Shown here piece after piece: positions 7,930-17,751 of a stretch of 64,000 nucleotides of DNA (positions are counted from its first letter, which is position 1; each line of letters starts with the position of its first letter). The translations under genes and the position numbers were made by a program. Source of the DNA: Clostridiales bacterium Firm_04. Lineage in GTDB: Bacteria; Bacillota; Clostridia; Oscillospirales; Ruminococcaceae. The notes beneath the pieces were generated by a model. It searched no databases. It worked only from the letters and a program-made list of their open reading frames with translations, and was not told the origin of the DNA. The stretch spans positions 124,001 to 188,000 of the forward strand of contig LVAJ01000013.1 of NCBI GenBank assembly GCA_001603005.1, in the 5' to 3' direction.

Positions 7930-7958
7930 TTGCGCCGCGGCATCCTTTGTGCTAGAAT
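7930..7958 (+). promoter_or_regulatory. Probable promoter of the pectinesterase gene
   Basis: TTGCGC (7930-7935), a 17-base spacer and TAGAAT (7953-7958), about 45 bases upstream of the start codon. It suggests transcription separate from the two-component genes. Confidence 0.5.
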
Positions 7959-8003
7959 AGAATTGCAGAGCATCTGCAAAATATAGAAACGGGGGATGCA
8001 ATC

Positions 8004-9830
8004 ATGCAAATACAAAAACTGACAGCGGTATGCAGCGCGGCGGTCATTCTGCTCGGCGCACTGCCGATGCTTCCGGCAGCAGCGGCAGGGACAGATCTCT
8101 ATGTCGGATATTCGGACCGCGCCGACAATTTTACGTCGGTGCAGGCGGCGGTCAATGCCGCAGCAAGCCGGAAACCGTCCTCGGAAAATGACCGCGTGAC
8201 CGTCCACATCGCGCCGGGAATCTACCGCGAGCAGGTCACGGTCAATACGCCCTATATCAGCTTTGTGAACGATACGCCGTCGCAGAAGGTCACACTGACA
8301 TGGTATTACGGCATCGGCTACAAGTATTACAGCGTCGGCAGCAACGGCGAATACAGCGCGGATGCGGCGCGTGCGAAAAATGCGAAATATGAGCCGACAC
8401 AGCGCTGGGGCTGCTCGGTGCGGCTGCGCTCCGGCTCGAAGTATTTCCGCGCGGAGCACATCACCTTTGAAAATTCATTCAACCGCTATGTGACGGACGA
8501 GGAGCTTGCGGACGGCGTTGAGGTCTCCGGCAGCCAGAGCATCACATTCCGCCGGACAAAGGGCGCCGATGTGCAGGTGAAGGCGGCGACCGAGCGTGCG
8601 GCGGCGCTTGCGATCGAAGCAGATTACTGCGAATTTCTCGGCTGCGATTTCCAGAGCAGTCAGGATACGCTGTATATCGGCGGCGGCATCGGCTATTTCA
8701 AGGACTGCATGATCGAGGGCAACACCGACTACATCTTCGGGCAGGGCGGCACCTATGTCTTTGACGGCTGCGAGCTGCGGTTCAAGGGTTACAGCTCCGG
8801 CGGCGTCGGCGGCTATATTACCGCGATGAAGGACAGCAAGCGCACCTTGTTCAGCGAATGCCGCGTGACGGCTGGTTCGCTTCCGGTCAGCGCGGGCTAT
8901 TTCGGCAGACCGTGGGGCGCTTCGGCGGATGTTGCATTCGTGAATACGCAGCTGCAATATGAGAGCATCATCACAGGTGCGGGCTGGACGTCCATGAGCG
9001 GCAATCAGCCGGAAAATGCAAAATTCAAGGAGTACGGCACGACCTGTAACGGCGCGCCCGTCAATACCGGCAGCCGCGTGCGCGGAACGGTGCAGTATTC
9101 CGCGAACGGACTCGATGTGCAGACCTATCTCGGCGCATGGGTGCCGTTCTATCTCAACGGCGGCGTTCCGCGCGAGATCCCCGCGATCAACGGCACGCTG
9201 GTCAGGGAGCTGAAACCGTTCGACAGCATGTATCCGTGGAAGATCCTGCAAAATATGCCGCTGGACGCGAAGCTCTATACCGACAGAGAGTACGCGTTCC
9301 GCACACTGCCGGAGCAGTTCGCGGGCAGCGAGCAGATCGTTACGCCCTGCGATGCGAAAAATATCGGCGGCGATCTTGCGGAAATGACAGCAGCAGCAGA
9401 CATTTCGGTGTATATCGTCATGGACAGGCGCAATCAGAATCTGCCTGCATGGATGTCCGGTTATACGGATACGGGCATTGCGGTCGAGAGCACGGACAAT
9501 GAGACCTACGGGCTCTGGAAACAGGATTTTGCAGCAGGTACGAAGATTACGCTCGGCACAAACGGCATGACCGGCAAGGTCACGAATTACACGGTTATCG
9601 TGACAGAGCAGCAGGAAGCGCCGCCGGAGCCGACGGTTTCGGGCGATGTGACCTGCGATGACATGCTCGATGCGCGCGATCTTTCCGCATTGAAGCAGCA
9701 TTTGCTTCGGCAGGTGGCACTCACCGGAACGGCGCTTGCCAATGCGGATGCCGACCGGAACGGTACGGTCGATTCGTCGGATCTTGCGATGCTGAAAGCC
9801 TATCTCTGCACGGAACAAACAGCGTTCTAA
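8004..9830 (+). CDS. Secreted dockerin pectinesterase (CE8)
   Basis: A 608-residue extracellular enzyme that should remove methyl groups from pectin. A signal peptide covers residues 1-28 (AAVILLGALPMLPAAAAG). The CE8 beta-helix follows, with HIAPGIYREQV, the oxyanion and Asp region CDFQSSQDTLY, the catalytic DCMIEGNTDYIFG and the arginine motif YFGRPWG. A further domain of about 150 residues has no name that I recognise. The C-terminus (about 548-605) is a dockerin: GDVTCDDMLDARDLSALK, then NADADRNGTVDSSDLAMLK. The first calcium loop is irregular (C and D where N and G are usual). AAACGGGGGATG-type ribosome site before the ATG. Confidence 0.92.
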   Translation: MQIQKLTAVCSAAVILLGALPMLPAAAAGTDLYVGYSDRADNFTSVQAAVNAAASRKPSSENDRVTVHIAPGIYREQVTVNTPYISFVNDTPSQKVTLTWYYGIGYKYYSVGSNGEYSADAARAKNAKYEPTQRWGCSVRLRSGSKYFRAEHITFENSFNRYVTDEELADGVEVSGSQSITFRRTKGADVQVKAATERAAALAIEADYCEFLGCDFQSSQDTLYIGGGIGYFKDCMIEGNTDYIFGQGGTYVFDGCELRFKGYSSGGVGGYITAMKDSKRTLFSECRVTAGSLPVSAGYFGRPWGASADVAFVNTQLQYESIITGAGWTSMSGNQPENAKFKEYGTTCNGAPVNTGSRVRGTVQYSANGLDVQTYLGAWVPFYLNGGVPREIPAINGTLVRELKPFDSMYPWKILQNMPLDAKLYTDREYAFRTLPEQFAGSEQIVTPCDAKNIGGDLAEMTAAADISVYIVMDRRNQNLPAWMSGYTDTGIAVESTDNETYGLWKQDFAAGTKITLGTNGMTGKVTNYTVIVTEQQEAPPEPTVSGDVTCDDMLDARDLSALKQHLLRQVALTGTALANADADRNGTVDSSDLAMLKAYLCTEQTAF

Positions 9831-9835
9831 GCAAA

Positions 9836-9878
9836 AACCGCAGCATACCGATGTCAGATCGCGTATGCTGCGGTTTGT
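9836..9878. terminator. Bidirectional terminator between pectinesterase and DinB-like genes
   Basis: AAACCGCAGCATAC and GTATGCTGCGGTTT form a long perfect stem between two convergent genes, with A-rich and T-rich flanks on the two sides. Confidence 0.85.
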
Positions 9879-10375
9879 TATTCGTACCAGCCTTTTTCCA
9901 GCCGGTCGAGACTGTGCGGCGTCACATAGAGCGGGAATTTTCCGGTCTTCTCCGCGGTCAGCCCGTTCAGCAGACCGATGTGCGTGGAGATATGCCGGAA
10001 CTGCATGAGGATCAGCTCCAGCCTTGTCATGTCGCACTGCTCCGGACATTCGTTCAGGCGCTCGTCGGTCAGCGTATCGAGGTAGTCGGCTGTTTTTTTG
10101 CGTACCTGCTCGAGATATGCAAGCAGATCCGCATCGCTCAGAACGACATTGCAGGGATTGTTCGGGTTGTCCATGCCGTCCTCATGAAACGGCGGCTCGG
10201 TATAAACATAGGGATTGAAATACCATTTGTCGGCGGAATGGATCGTGTGATAGACATACCGCCATGCGGGCGCGCCGCAGACCGGAGCCTCTCTGTCATA
10301 GGTTTTGATCGCGATGATGAGATTCAGAAAATTGGCATCCGTCTGTGCTTGGATCATCTTGCAGACTTCGTTCAT
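9878..10375 (-). CDS. DinB-like protein
   Basis: A 165-residue soluble protein. The helical pattern, the early TIHSADKWYF histidine and the late QFRHISTHIGLLNGL motif fit the DinB / YfiT four-helix metal-binding fold, where three histidines hold a divalent metal. Members act as thiol-dependent S-transferases or are uncharacterised; nothing here points to a substrate. The gene has its own ribosome site (AAAGGAGC) and ends inside the shared terminator. Confidence 0.65.
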   Translation of the reverse strand: MNEVCKMIQAQTDANFLNLIIAIKTYDREAPVCGAPAWRYVYHTIHSADKWYFNPYVYTEPPFHEDGMDNPNNPCNVVLSDADLLAYLEQVRKKTADYLDTLTDERLNECPEQCDMTRLELILMQFRHISTHIGLLNGLTAEKTGKFPLYVTPHSLDRLEKGWYE

Positions 10376-10398
10376 TGCGATGCTCCTTTCAAAAACAC

Positions 10399-10437
10399 AA
10401 ACGCGCCCCCGACCGGAAGATCGGAGGCGCGGCTTGT
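10399..10437 (-). terminator. Terminator of enolase
   Basis: GCGCC..CCGA and TCGG..GGCGC form a strong stem just downstream of the enolase stop. On the minus strand it is followed by GTTTGTGTTTTTG. Confidence 0.75.
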
Positions 10438-10468
10438 TTATGATATAATTGCTGTACCGTTGTCAGAA

Positions 10469-11821
<1,353 letters not shown>

Positions 11822-11912
11822 TTATTATCACTGCGCACTGCGCCCTGTGCGCCCTGCCGCAGTCATAATCCGTTTTTCTGACGGATCCGGACAATTGCCT
11901 TCACCATTCCCT

Positions 11913-11941
11913 ATAATACCATAATTTTGCATTTTTGTCAA
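11913..11941 (-). promoter_or_regulatory. Sigma-A promoter of eno
   Basis: TTGACA (11941-11936), a 17-base spacer and TATTAT (11918-11913) on the minus strand. The leader is about 135 bases and has no structure that I recognise. Confidence 0.8.
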
Positions 11942-11997
11942 TCCCTGCGCACGGCGGATTTCCGATTTGCGGCAGGAAGCTTCGGGAACTGTTCCGG

Positions 11998-12846
11998 TCA
12001 GGATTCCGCAGCGGCGAAGCGAAGGTCCGGAGCGCCGTCGGGCCAGTCCGGTGTCAGTCCGGCAAAGGATTCCGTATAGAACACGAGGATACTTTGCGCG
12101 TCCATTGCGGTCAGTCTGCCGTCGCCGTCGATGTCACAGACAGCGGTCTGCATGCTGTTTGCAGCGTCGGGACGGTCTGTGTTGCCGGCAAAATTCTCGA
12201 CATATTCACGCAGAACAAGCTGTGCGTCGATGACGTTGGTCGTGCCGTTGTTGTCGAAGTCGCCGCGGTGACATGCGTACATGCCGATCGTCGATTCGAC
12301 CGTTTCGGTCTTGATGCTGTTCTGGTATGCCGTTTTCGGAGCGCCTGTTTTCGGCGTGACGCTGTCGGTTTCCACCAGTGTATTGCAGCCCAGATTCATG
12401 ACGTAATTTGTTTTTTCATGCAGCGTCGGCGCAGCGGAATAGTCCGCATTGTCGATCGAAAAGTCATAGCTCAGCGTGAGGTTGTTGCTCTTGCTGGACA
12501 TGACATACGAATAGGTAATATGGATCGTATAATCGCCGGGCTCCATGCGGTAGAGACGGGATGCGCCGAGTTCATCCGCTGCCGGCTTAAAGTCGTTCTG
12601 ATAGAGCAGCAGATTTGCACGCTCCGGCGAATGCTGAAAGATCTCGACCTTCATCGGGACATCCGGAACCGAATTGAGCGTAAAGGTATCGCCGGAGAGC
12701 GGCTCAAAATCCTTGACGACCGAGGCGATCTCCTGCGGTGCGTCAGGCTTTGCGGTGTCGGCGGCGCCTGCCGGAATCATGGACGCAGAAGCGCTCAGGA
12801 CAGCGGAAAGCGCTGCGGATGTCAGCCGGAAAACGGCTTGTTTCAT
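11998..12846 (-). CDS. Secreted dockerin protein of unknown function
   Basis: A 282-residue protein. Residues 1-28 are a signal peptide ending AGAADTA. The middle (about 40-190) is a beta-rich domain without catalytic motifs that I can name (KVEIFQHSPERANLLLYQND, YRMEPGDYTIHITYSYV). Residues 193-265 hold a dockerin: RGDFDNNGTTNVIDAQLVLR, then CDIDGDGRLTAMDAQSILVF, the second loop being close to consensus. The protein should therefore be placed on a scaffoldin, but its cargo role (binding, structural or regulatory) is unknown. GGAGG lies before the ATG. It has its own promoter. Confidence 0.8.
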   Translation of the reverse strand: MKQAVFRLTSAALSAVLSASASMIPAGAADTAKPDAPQEIASVVKDFEPLSGDTFTLNSVPDVPMKVEIFQHSPERANLLLYQNDFKPAADELGASRLYRMEPGDYTIHITYSYVMSSKSNNLTLSYDFSIDNADYSAAPTLHEKTNYVMNLGCNTLVETDSVTPKTGAPKTAYQNSIKTETVESTIGMYACHRGDFDNNGTTNVIDAQLVLREYVENFAGNTDRPDAANSMQTAVCDIDGDGRLTAMDAQSILVFYTESFAGLTPDWPDGAPDLRFAAAES

Positions 12847-12882
12847 AGTGGGATTCCTCCTTGTGGAACTGATTTTGAACCT

Positions 12883-12911
12883 ATTATATCACATTTTTTA
12901 GGATTCTGCAA
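12883..12911 (-). promoter_or_regulatory. Promoter of the dockerin protein gene
   Basis: TTGCAG (12911-12906), 17 bases and TATAAT (12888-12883) on the minus strand. The remaining gap up to 13115 holds short direct repeats (GAATCATAA-like) and a GGGCGG/TGCCC hairpin, and no gene that I can support. Confidence 0.7.
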
Positions 12912-13115
12912 TAGGCTTCATGAAATCATAAGAATGCCGCATGGAATCATAAAAATGCTGCGCTGATTTGCAGAAAAATCGTAAAAATACTGAAACATTC
13001 CGCGGCAGGGCGGGACTCTGCCCGCAATTCACAGCGCTGCCCCGAAAAATTGCCGTTTGATGCGGCAAGCGGCGGATCCTGCGCAGATTCTGCCCGTCAC
13101 AGCCGAAAATCAGAC

Positions 13116-13144
13116 TTGCTTTTTTCTGCGGAATATATTATAAT
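13116..13144 (+). promoter_or_regulatory. Promoter of the CNNM/CorC gene
   Basis: TTGCTT (13116-13121), a 17-base spacer and TATAAT (13139-13144), about 38 bases before the start. Confidence 0.7.
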
Positions 13145-13182
13145 AGAACTGTCTATCTGCAATTTTCAGAAAGGATCAATTC

Positions 13183-14451
13183 ATGCTGTATCCCATTGCA
13201 ATTCTGCTGCTGCTCGTGCTCTCCGCCTTGTTTTCCGCCTGCGAGACCGCGTTTTCCAGCGTCAACAAGATCCGGCTCAAAAATGACGCGATGCAGGGCA
13301 ATCAGCGCGCGGAACGGGCGCTCGCGCTCGCGGAATCCTTCGACCGCGCCCTGACCGCAATTCTCATCGGAAATAATCTGGTCAATATTCTCTCCGCTTC
13401 CCTCGGCACCATTCTCTTTACAAAATGGTTCGGGCAGGGCGGTGTCGGCATCTCCACTGCCGCAATGACTGTGCTGGTGCTCATCTTCGGCGAAATTCTC
13501 CCGAAAAGCTATGCAAAAGCGCACGCTGAACAAATGGCGCTGCTCTTTGCGTCGCCGCTGCATGCGCTGATCGTCATTCTGACGCCGCTCATTTTCCTGT
13601 TCAATCAGCTCTCCAAGCTCGTGCAGAACAAAAAGGGCGAGCCGACCGTCACAGAGGATGAACTGAAGGTCATTGTCGATCAGATCGAGGAAGAAGGCGT
13701 GCTCGAAGAACAGGAGAGCGATCTGGTGCGCTCGGCGCTCGAATTTGACGAGATCTCCGTCGATGAAGTGCTCGTGCCGCGTGTCCGTGTGACCGCGATC
13801 CAGAAGAATACGCCGATCCCGGAGATCAAGGAGATCTTCCTGTCGGAGCGGTATTCCAGACTGCCGGTCTATGACGATTCCATTGACGACATCATCGGTT
13901 TTATCACCGAAAAGGACTTCTTCGGTCTGCTCGAACGGCGCGGCAAAACGATCAAGCCGATCATCAAGACCATTCTGCGCCTGCCCGAATTTGCACGCAT
14001 CAGCGAGGCAATGCGGCAGATGCAGCGCGCAAAATCCCATATCGCGATCGTCGTCGATCAGTACGGCGGCACGAAGGGGATCGTTACGCTGGAAGATATC
14101 ATTGAGGAGCTGGTCGGCGAGATCTATGACGAGGCGGACGAGGTCGTGCCGATGCTCACGAAGGTCGCCGAGAACAGCTGGGAAGTCTCCGGCGAGCTGT
14201 CCATTGCGGATCTCTGCGACGCGCTGGAACTGCCGGAAAGCCGCATCGAAACGGAATGCACATCGGTCGGCGGCTGGCTGACCGAGCTTGCGGGACATAT
14301 CGCAGAGCCGGGCGAGACTGTCGGCGGCGACTGGTTCAAAATGACCGTTTTACAGGTGCAGGAGCAGCATGTGCAGCGGATCCTGCTGGAACTGCTGCCG
14401 GAATCCGACGATGCGGAGCATGACAGCGCAGATGATGCGGAAAGCGCGTAA
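13183..14451 (+). CDS. CNNM / HlyC-CorC family membrane protein with CBS pair
   Basis: A 422-residue protein. The N-terminal CNNM membrane domain (1-180) has the family start ALFSACETAFSSVNKIRLKN and GNNLVNILSAS. A CBS pair follows (about 200-325: VLVPRVRVTAI, SRLPVYDDSIDDIIGFI, HIAIVVDQYGGTKGIVTLEDI). The CorC_HlyC domain closes the protein (about 340-410: ELSIADLCDALEL, TVGGWLTELAGHI). Members transport or regulate Mg2+/Co2+. The tail is acidic and rich in Asp/Glu. AGAAAGGA precedes the ATG with a good gap. Confidence 0.93.
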   Translation: MLYPIAILLLLVLSALFSACETAFSSVNKIRLKNDAMQGNQRAERALALAESFDRALTAILIGNNLVNILSASLGTILFTKWFGQGGVGISTAAMTVLVLIFGEILPKSYAKAHAEQMALLFASPLHALIVILTPLIFLFNQLSKLVQNKKGEPTVTEDELKVIVDQIEEEGVLEEQESDLVRSALEFDEISVDEVLVPRVRVTAIQKNTPIPEIKEIFLSERYSRLPVYDDSIDDIIGFITEKDFFGLLERRGKTIKPIIKTILRLPEFARISEAMRQMQRAKSHIAIVVDQYGGTKGIVTLEDIIEELVGEIYDEADEVVPMLTKVAENSWEVSGELSIADLCDALELPESRIETECTSVGGWLTELAGHIAEPGETVGGDWFKMTVLQVQEQHVQRILLELLPESDDAEHDSADDAESA

Positions 14452-14500
14452 ATACATAGAAATACAAGAAATATGATGCAGCGGATAAAGGATGAAGGCT

Positions 14501-15064
14501 ATGCAAAACAGTACACAATTCAATCAGCTTTTTCAGGCGGGCGTGATGAATCCCGCGAGTGAACACTATCTCTGGCTGCCCGAAATGGAGTTTTTGTCGC
14601 CCGAAGTTGCCGGATATCGCAGGCAGCTGTTCGAGGGCGTCTGCGACCTGACCGGTCTGACGGTGTTTGCCGTGACCGGCGGGGGTGACCTGTTCTGCTG
14701 GGACGCCGAGGACAGCGTGTTCCTTGTGCCGCATGACGGCGGCGATCCGGCGTATTTTGCTGCGGATCTCGGCGATGCGGTCTACCGGCGGCTCCTTGAA
14801 TTTTCTGCCGATCTCTTTGAGAATTTCTGCTCCGATCAGGAGAAAGCTGCGATGCAGCCGGAAGATGCCGAATCAGTCATCTCGGAAACCGAGGCGCTCG
14901 GCATGCTGCGGGATTACGATGCCGGATTTGCCGATCTGCTCTCGCAGGAGCAGCATGATGTGCTGCGGACACTCGTGCGCGGCGGGTTCGATGACGAGGG
15001 TGTTCTGCTCACGCCGGCAGCCTGCGCGGCGCTGATTTATGCGATGAACGAATATGACCAATAA
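14501..15064 (+). CDS. SUKH (SMI1/KNR4)-like protein, possible immunity protein
   Basis: A 187-residue acidic cytosolic protein. The segment LTVFAVTGGGDLFCWDAEDSVFLVPHDGG followed by a helical C-terminal half resembles SUKH-type proteins, many of which neutralise toxins; the match is by eye and weak. I prefer the ATG at 14501 (AAAGGA at a gap of 8) over one at 14492. It lies 49 bases after the CNNM gene and may be read through from it. A strong terminator follows, and then the phage-tail-like cassette. An immunity role for that cassette is only a guess. Confidence 0.5.
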   Translation: MQNSTQFNQLFQAGVMNPASEHYLWLPEMEFLSPEVAGYRRQLFEGVCDLTGLTVFAVTGGGDLFCWDAEDSVFLVPHDGGDPAYFAADLGDAVYRRLLEFSADLFENFCSDQEKAAMQPEDAESVISETEALGMLRDYDAGFADLLSQEQHDVLRTLVRGGFDDEGVLLTPAACAALIYAMNEYDQ

Positions 15065-15143
15065 TCAGCAAGATCATACCAAATATTCATAAATATGGGT
15101 ATGGATCTGTATATATGATTGTTTACAAATAAATTTATCTCGG

Positions 15144-15176
15144 AAAGTTGCACGCAAACGTGCAACTTTTTTTGTT
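15144..15176 (+). terminator. Terminator after the SUKH-like gene
   Basis: AAAGTTGCACG (15144-15154) and CGTGCAACTTT (15159-15169) form an 11-bp perfect stem with a CAAA loop, followed by a T run. Confidence 0.92.
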
Positions 15177-15290
15177 TTCAGCACTGTTATTAGGGAGCAG
15201 TTGTCATCCGGTCACCGGCTGTGCGGCGGAATATGCCGCAGAGGGAGCTGCCGGTGCGGTCTTTTTTCAGAAAGGAGTGTGCGGACTTTT

Positions 15291-15770
15291 ATGGTGATTC
15301 CGGTTCAGATCCGGAACAGGCGCGCGGCGGCAGAACCGGACTGCCCCGCGATCGTCTGCGGCAACAGCGATTATGAGGTGCTGTTCGATTTTGACAGCGA
15401 ATGGGACGCATTTGCGCAGAAAACAGCGCGGTTTGCGTTCCGGCGGGACGGGCATGAATATGCATATACTGTCGTGCTTTCAGGGGATCGCTGCGCGGTT
15501 CCGGTGCTCAGCGGGATAGATCTTGTGACGATCGGAGTTTCAGCCGGATCGGTCACAACGTCAGCGCCGGCACGGATCCCGTGCATGGCGGGGATCTCTG
15601 ATCTGCACGGCAGGACGGTGCATCCGGAGCCGGATGTGTATGATCTGCTGATGCAGAAGCTCGCGCAGATGCGCGGCGGGTTCCGGGATTCCTGCTGCCT
15701 GATTGCGGATTCCGGCGGCGATCTGATCGCTTCGCTGGACGGCGAAATCATTGCTTGCAAGGAGTGTTGA
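15291..15770 (+). CDS. Phage tail-associated protein, type 1 (paralogue of the third cassette gene)
   Basis: A 159-residue protein, first gene of a five-gene cassette. It shares with the gene at 16553-17053 the skeleton IVCGN-DY, FD-D-EW--F--KTARF, V-FSG----VPV, then AG---T-A--RIPC. The EW..F..KTARF and VPV signature is common in small proteins encoded with tail fibres of Firmicutes siphophages. AAAGGAG lies 13 bases before the ATG, a wide gap, so a start in the preceding few codons is possible. Its function in tails is not known. The gene is 1 base away from the next. Confidence 0.7.
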   Translation: MVIPVQIRNRRAAAEPDCPAIVCGNSDYEVLFDFDSEWDAFAQKTARFAFRRDGHEYAYTVVLSGDRCAVPVLSGIDLVTIGVSAGSVTTSAPARIPCMAGISDLHGRTVHPEPDVYDLLMQKLAQMRGGFRDSCCLIADSGGDLIASLDGEIIACKEC

Positions 15771-15771
15771 A

Positions 15772-16560
15772 ATGCAGGAACATGAGATTTTTTATACCCC
15801 GTATACCAAAGATGAGATCCTGACGGCGCTGCAGCGCGCGCTCGGCGACCTGACCGATGCGCAGGTGCTCGCGCTCGTCCGGAATGAGGCTGCCGAGCGC
15901 GAAACGCATGAGGAAATTTTCAGCAACGCGATCGGGAATCTGCATGTCGCGCTGTCTGAGGAGACAAATGCGCGCGTCGATGCGGACAGAATGCTGCAGA
16001 ACGCGATCGTGCGGATGCTCGACAGCGGCGCGAAAAATGAGATCGACGTCAGCGCGGTGCAGGGGCAGCAGATCAACGGCATTACATGGACGGTCGATGC
16101 GGACAGCGGCACGGTCACGGCGAACGGCACCGCAACTGCCGATTCATTTTTCTTCCTCTGGCCGCGCAATACCGACAGGGTGTTTTCCGATACGACGGTG
16201 CTTTCCGGCGCGCCGGCGGGCGGCTCCATGACCACGCATGAGCTGCAGGCACAGGTCGGTTCCACTGCTTACCGCGATTTCGGCAGCACGGTCAATGTGC
16301 CTGCCGGTACGATCCGGTATATCACATGCTGCGTCCGGAACGGCTGCACGGTCGCTGACCTCACGTTCCGTCCGATGCTGTGCGAGGCGTCGAAATGGGC
16401 GGTCTCGCAGGATTATGCGCCGTTCTGCCCCAGTCTGCTGACCGTCTATCGCATGATTCGCAGCATGATGAACACGGAACAGCGTATGCAGCCTATGCGG
16501 AATGAGCATGCAGATGCCGAAAGCATGCTGCATGAAGAAACGGAGGCGGAGAATGCCTGA
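15772..16560 (+). CDS. Phage tail-fibre / baseplate-like protein
   Basis: A 262-residue protein. The N-terminal 75 residues are helical with many Glu, Arg and Ala and look coiled-coil-like (RNEAAERETHEEIFSNAIGN). The middle is a beta domain rich in Thr, Val and Gly. The segment TIRYITCCVRNGCTVADLTFRPMLCE with a later DYAPFCPS is the typical end of beta-sandwich domains in clostridial phage tail proteins (normally ..FYPM....YVPY). AAGGAG lies 7 bases before the ATG. The stop overlaps the next start (ATGCCTGA). It likely trimerises and binds a surface, as tail fibres do (inference). Confidence 0.65.
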   Translation: MQEHEIFYTPYTKDEILTALQRALGDLTDAQVLALVRNEAAERETHEEIFSNAIGNLHVALSEETNARVDADRMLQNAIVRMLDSGAKNEIDVSAVQGQQINGITWTVDADSGTVTANGTATADSFFFLWPRNTDRVFSDTTVLSGAPAGGSMTTHELQAQVGSTAYRDFGSTVNVPAGTIRYITCCVRNGCTVADLTFRPMLCEASKWAVSQDYAPFCPSLLTVYRMIRSMMNTEQRMQPMRNEHADAESMLHEETEAENA

Positions 16561-17053
16561 GATCTGCATTTGTGTCCGCAATAAATTTGCAAAACCGGTC
16601 GGAAAACCGGAGATCGTCTGCGGCAATGCGGACTATCTGCTGCGGTTCGATCTCGATGCGGAATGGACGCCGTTCCGCGAGAAAACCGCACGCTTTTTCT
16701 GGTATGATCAGCGGCGCGAGGAATATTTGCAGGCGGATGTGCTGTTTTCCGGCAATACCGTGCAGATTCCGGTCATGCGCAATACGCATGCGGTCGCAGT
16801 CGGGATCTATGCGGGCAGCCTGCACAGCACGGCGCCGGTGCGCATTCCGTGTCTGCATGCGCTGACGGAGAAACTGAATCCGGAGCGGGATCTGCCGCCC
16901 GAACGCTTGGAGCAGCTGCTTTCGTATCTGCGGGCTGTTGCGGGTGCTGCGCCGATCCGGCGTGCGGAGATGCGGTCTGCGCCTGTGCCGGCGGTGCGGA
17001 TCGCCGTCTGCACGCAGGCTGAAAATGATGATGAAACAAGGGGGAACGCTTGA
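16553..17053 (+). CDS. Phage tail-associated protein, type 1 (second paralogue)
   Basis: A 166-residue protein clearly related to the product of 15291-15770 (CGNADYLLRFDLDAEWTPF, REKTARFFW, VLFSGNTVQIPV, GIYAGSLHSTAPVRIPC). The C-terminal 45 residues, rich in Leu, Glu and Arg, differ from the paralogue. GGAGGCGGAGA precedes an ATG that overlaps the previous stop by 8 bases, showing coupled translation. Two members in one short operon suggest duplication followed by divergence, or two subunits of one ring. Confidence 0.7.
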   Translation: MPEICICVRNKFAKPVGKPEIVCGNADYLLRFDLDAEWTPFREKTARFFWYDQRREEYLQADVLFSGNTVQIPVMRNTHAVAVGIYAGSLHSTAPVRIPCLHALTEKLNPERDLPPERLEQLLSYLRAVAGAAPIRRAEMRSAPVPAVRIAVCTQAENDDETRGNA

Positions 17054-17707
17054 ATGGCTGTACAGAAAATCGTGACGGGAAATCATCTCGCGGAGATCGC
17101 GCCGCTGCTCGAAAACAGCGGGCTGTTCCATGATGTGGTCTATAACAGCAGCGCCAATACCGTAACATGCTATGGCGCGGACGGAAAAACGCGATTCTAC
17201 GTGAAAACAGGTGCTACGGACGGCAATGCGTATGCGGAGATGCATTTCCATGTCAGCGAAACGGATCTGTTCAAAAATACCGGAACCGTTGCCAATATGC
17301 GGGCGCTGACGGTCGAATGCGTCTACACCTGTGCAAAGGGCATCGTGCTGCAATGCCTCCGCGGTGCGGTGCTGCTGACGAAAAATAACCGCGGCGAGAA
17401 TCTCTATGTCGTGACGGACTGGACTGCCGCCGACCGCGAGACGGCGCTCCGCTCCCTGCGCGTGTATTCCTACGGCGACCGCACAGTCGGCGGATTTCCT
17501 GTCAATCTGGTGACGGACTACAATCTGCGCAGCGGTGCGACGGTGTTTGTGCCGTTCGTTTCGGAGCCGGCTGACTCCGGCGAGCCGTGCTATGCGCCCG
17601 ATGCATTCCTGACGCCGTTTTATCAGTTCACGGACAGCGGCGCGATGACCGCGGACGGCTGCGCCTATCTGAATTTTGCGGGCTGCTGGGCGATTGCGGA
17701 CGAATGA
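17054..17707 (+). CDS. Phage-like structural protein of unknown role
   Basis: A 217-residue protein whose ATG directly follows the previous stop codon; AAGGGGGA lies 7 bases upstream. It is predicted to be mostly beta strands with little charge (YNSSANTVTCYGADGKTRFYVKTG, VYSYGDRTVGGFPVNLVTDYN). There is no signal peptide, no helix bundle and no catalytic motif that I recognise. Its position between tail-fibre-like and endolysin-like genes suggests a structural or receptor-binding part of the same apparatus. I do not recognise a family. Confidence 0.6.
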   Translation: MAVQKIVTGNHLAEIAPLLENSGLFHDVVYNSSANTVTCYGADGKTRFYVKTGATDGNAYAEMHFHVSETDLFKNTGTVANMRALTVECVYTCAKGIVLQCLRGAVLLTKNNRGENLYVVTDWTAADRETALRSLRVYSYGDRTVGGFPVNLVTDYNLRSGATVFVPFVSEPADSGEPCYAPDAFLTPFYQFTDSGAMTADGCAYLNFAGCWAIADE

Positions 17708-17751
17708 GGCATGCGCTTAAAAAGCGCGTCTGAAACGAAAGGAGATCGCAG

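Noticed and set aside
8475..10049. Long leftward open frame opposite the pectinesterase gene
   Set aside because: Antisense shadow; it crosses the bidirectional terminator at 9836-9878.
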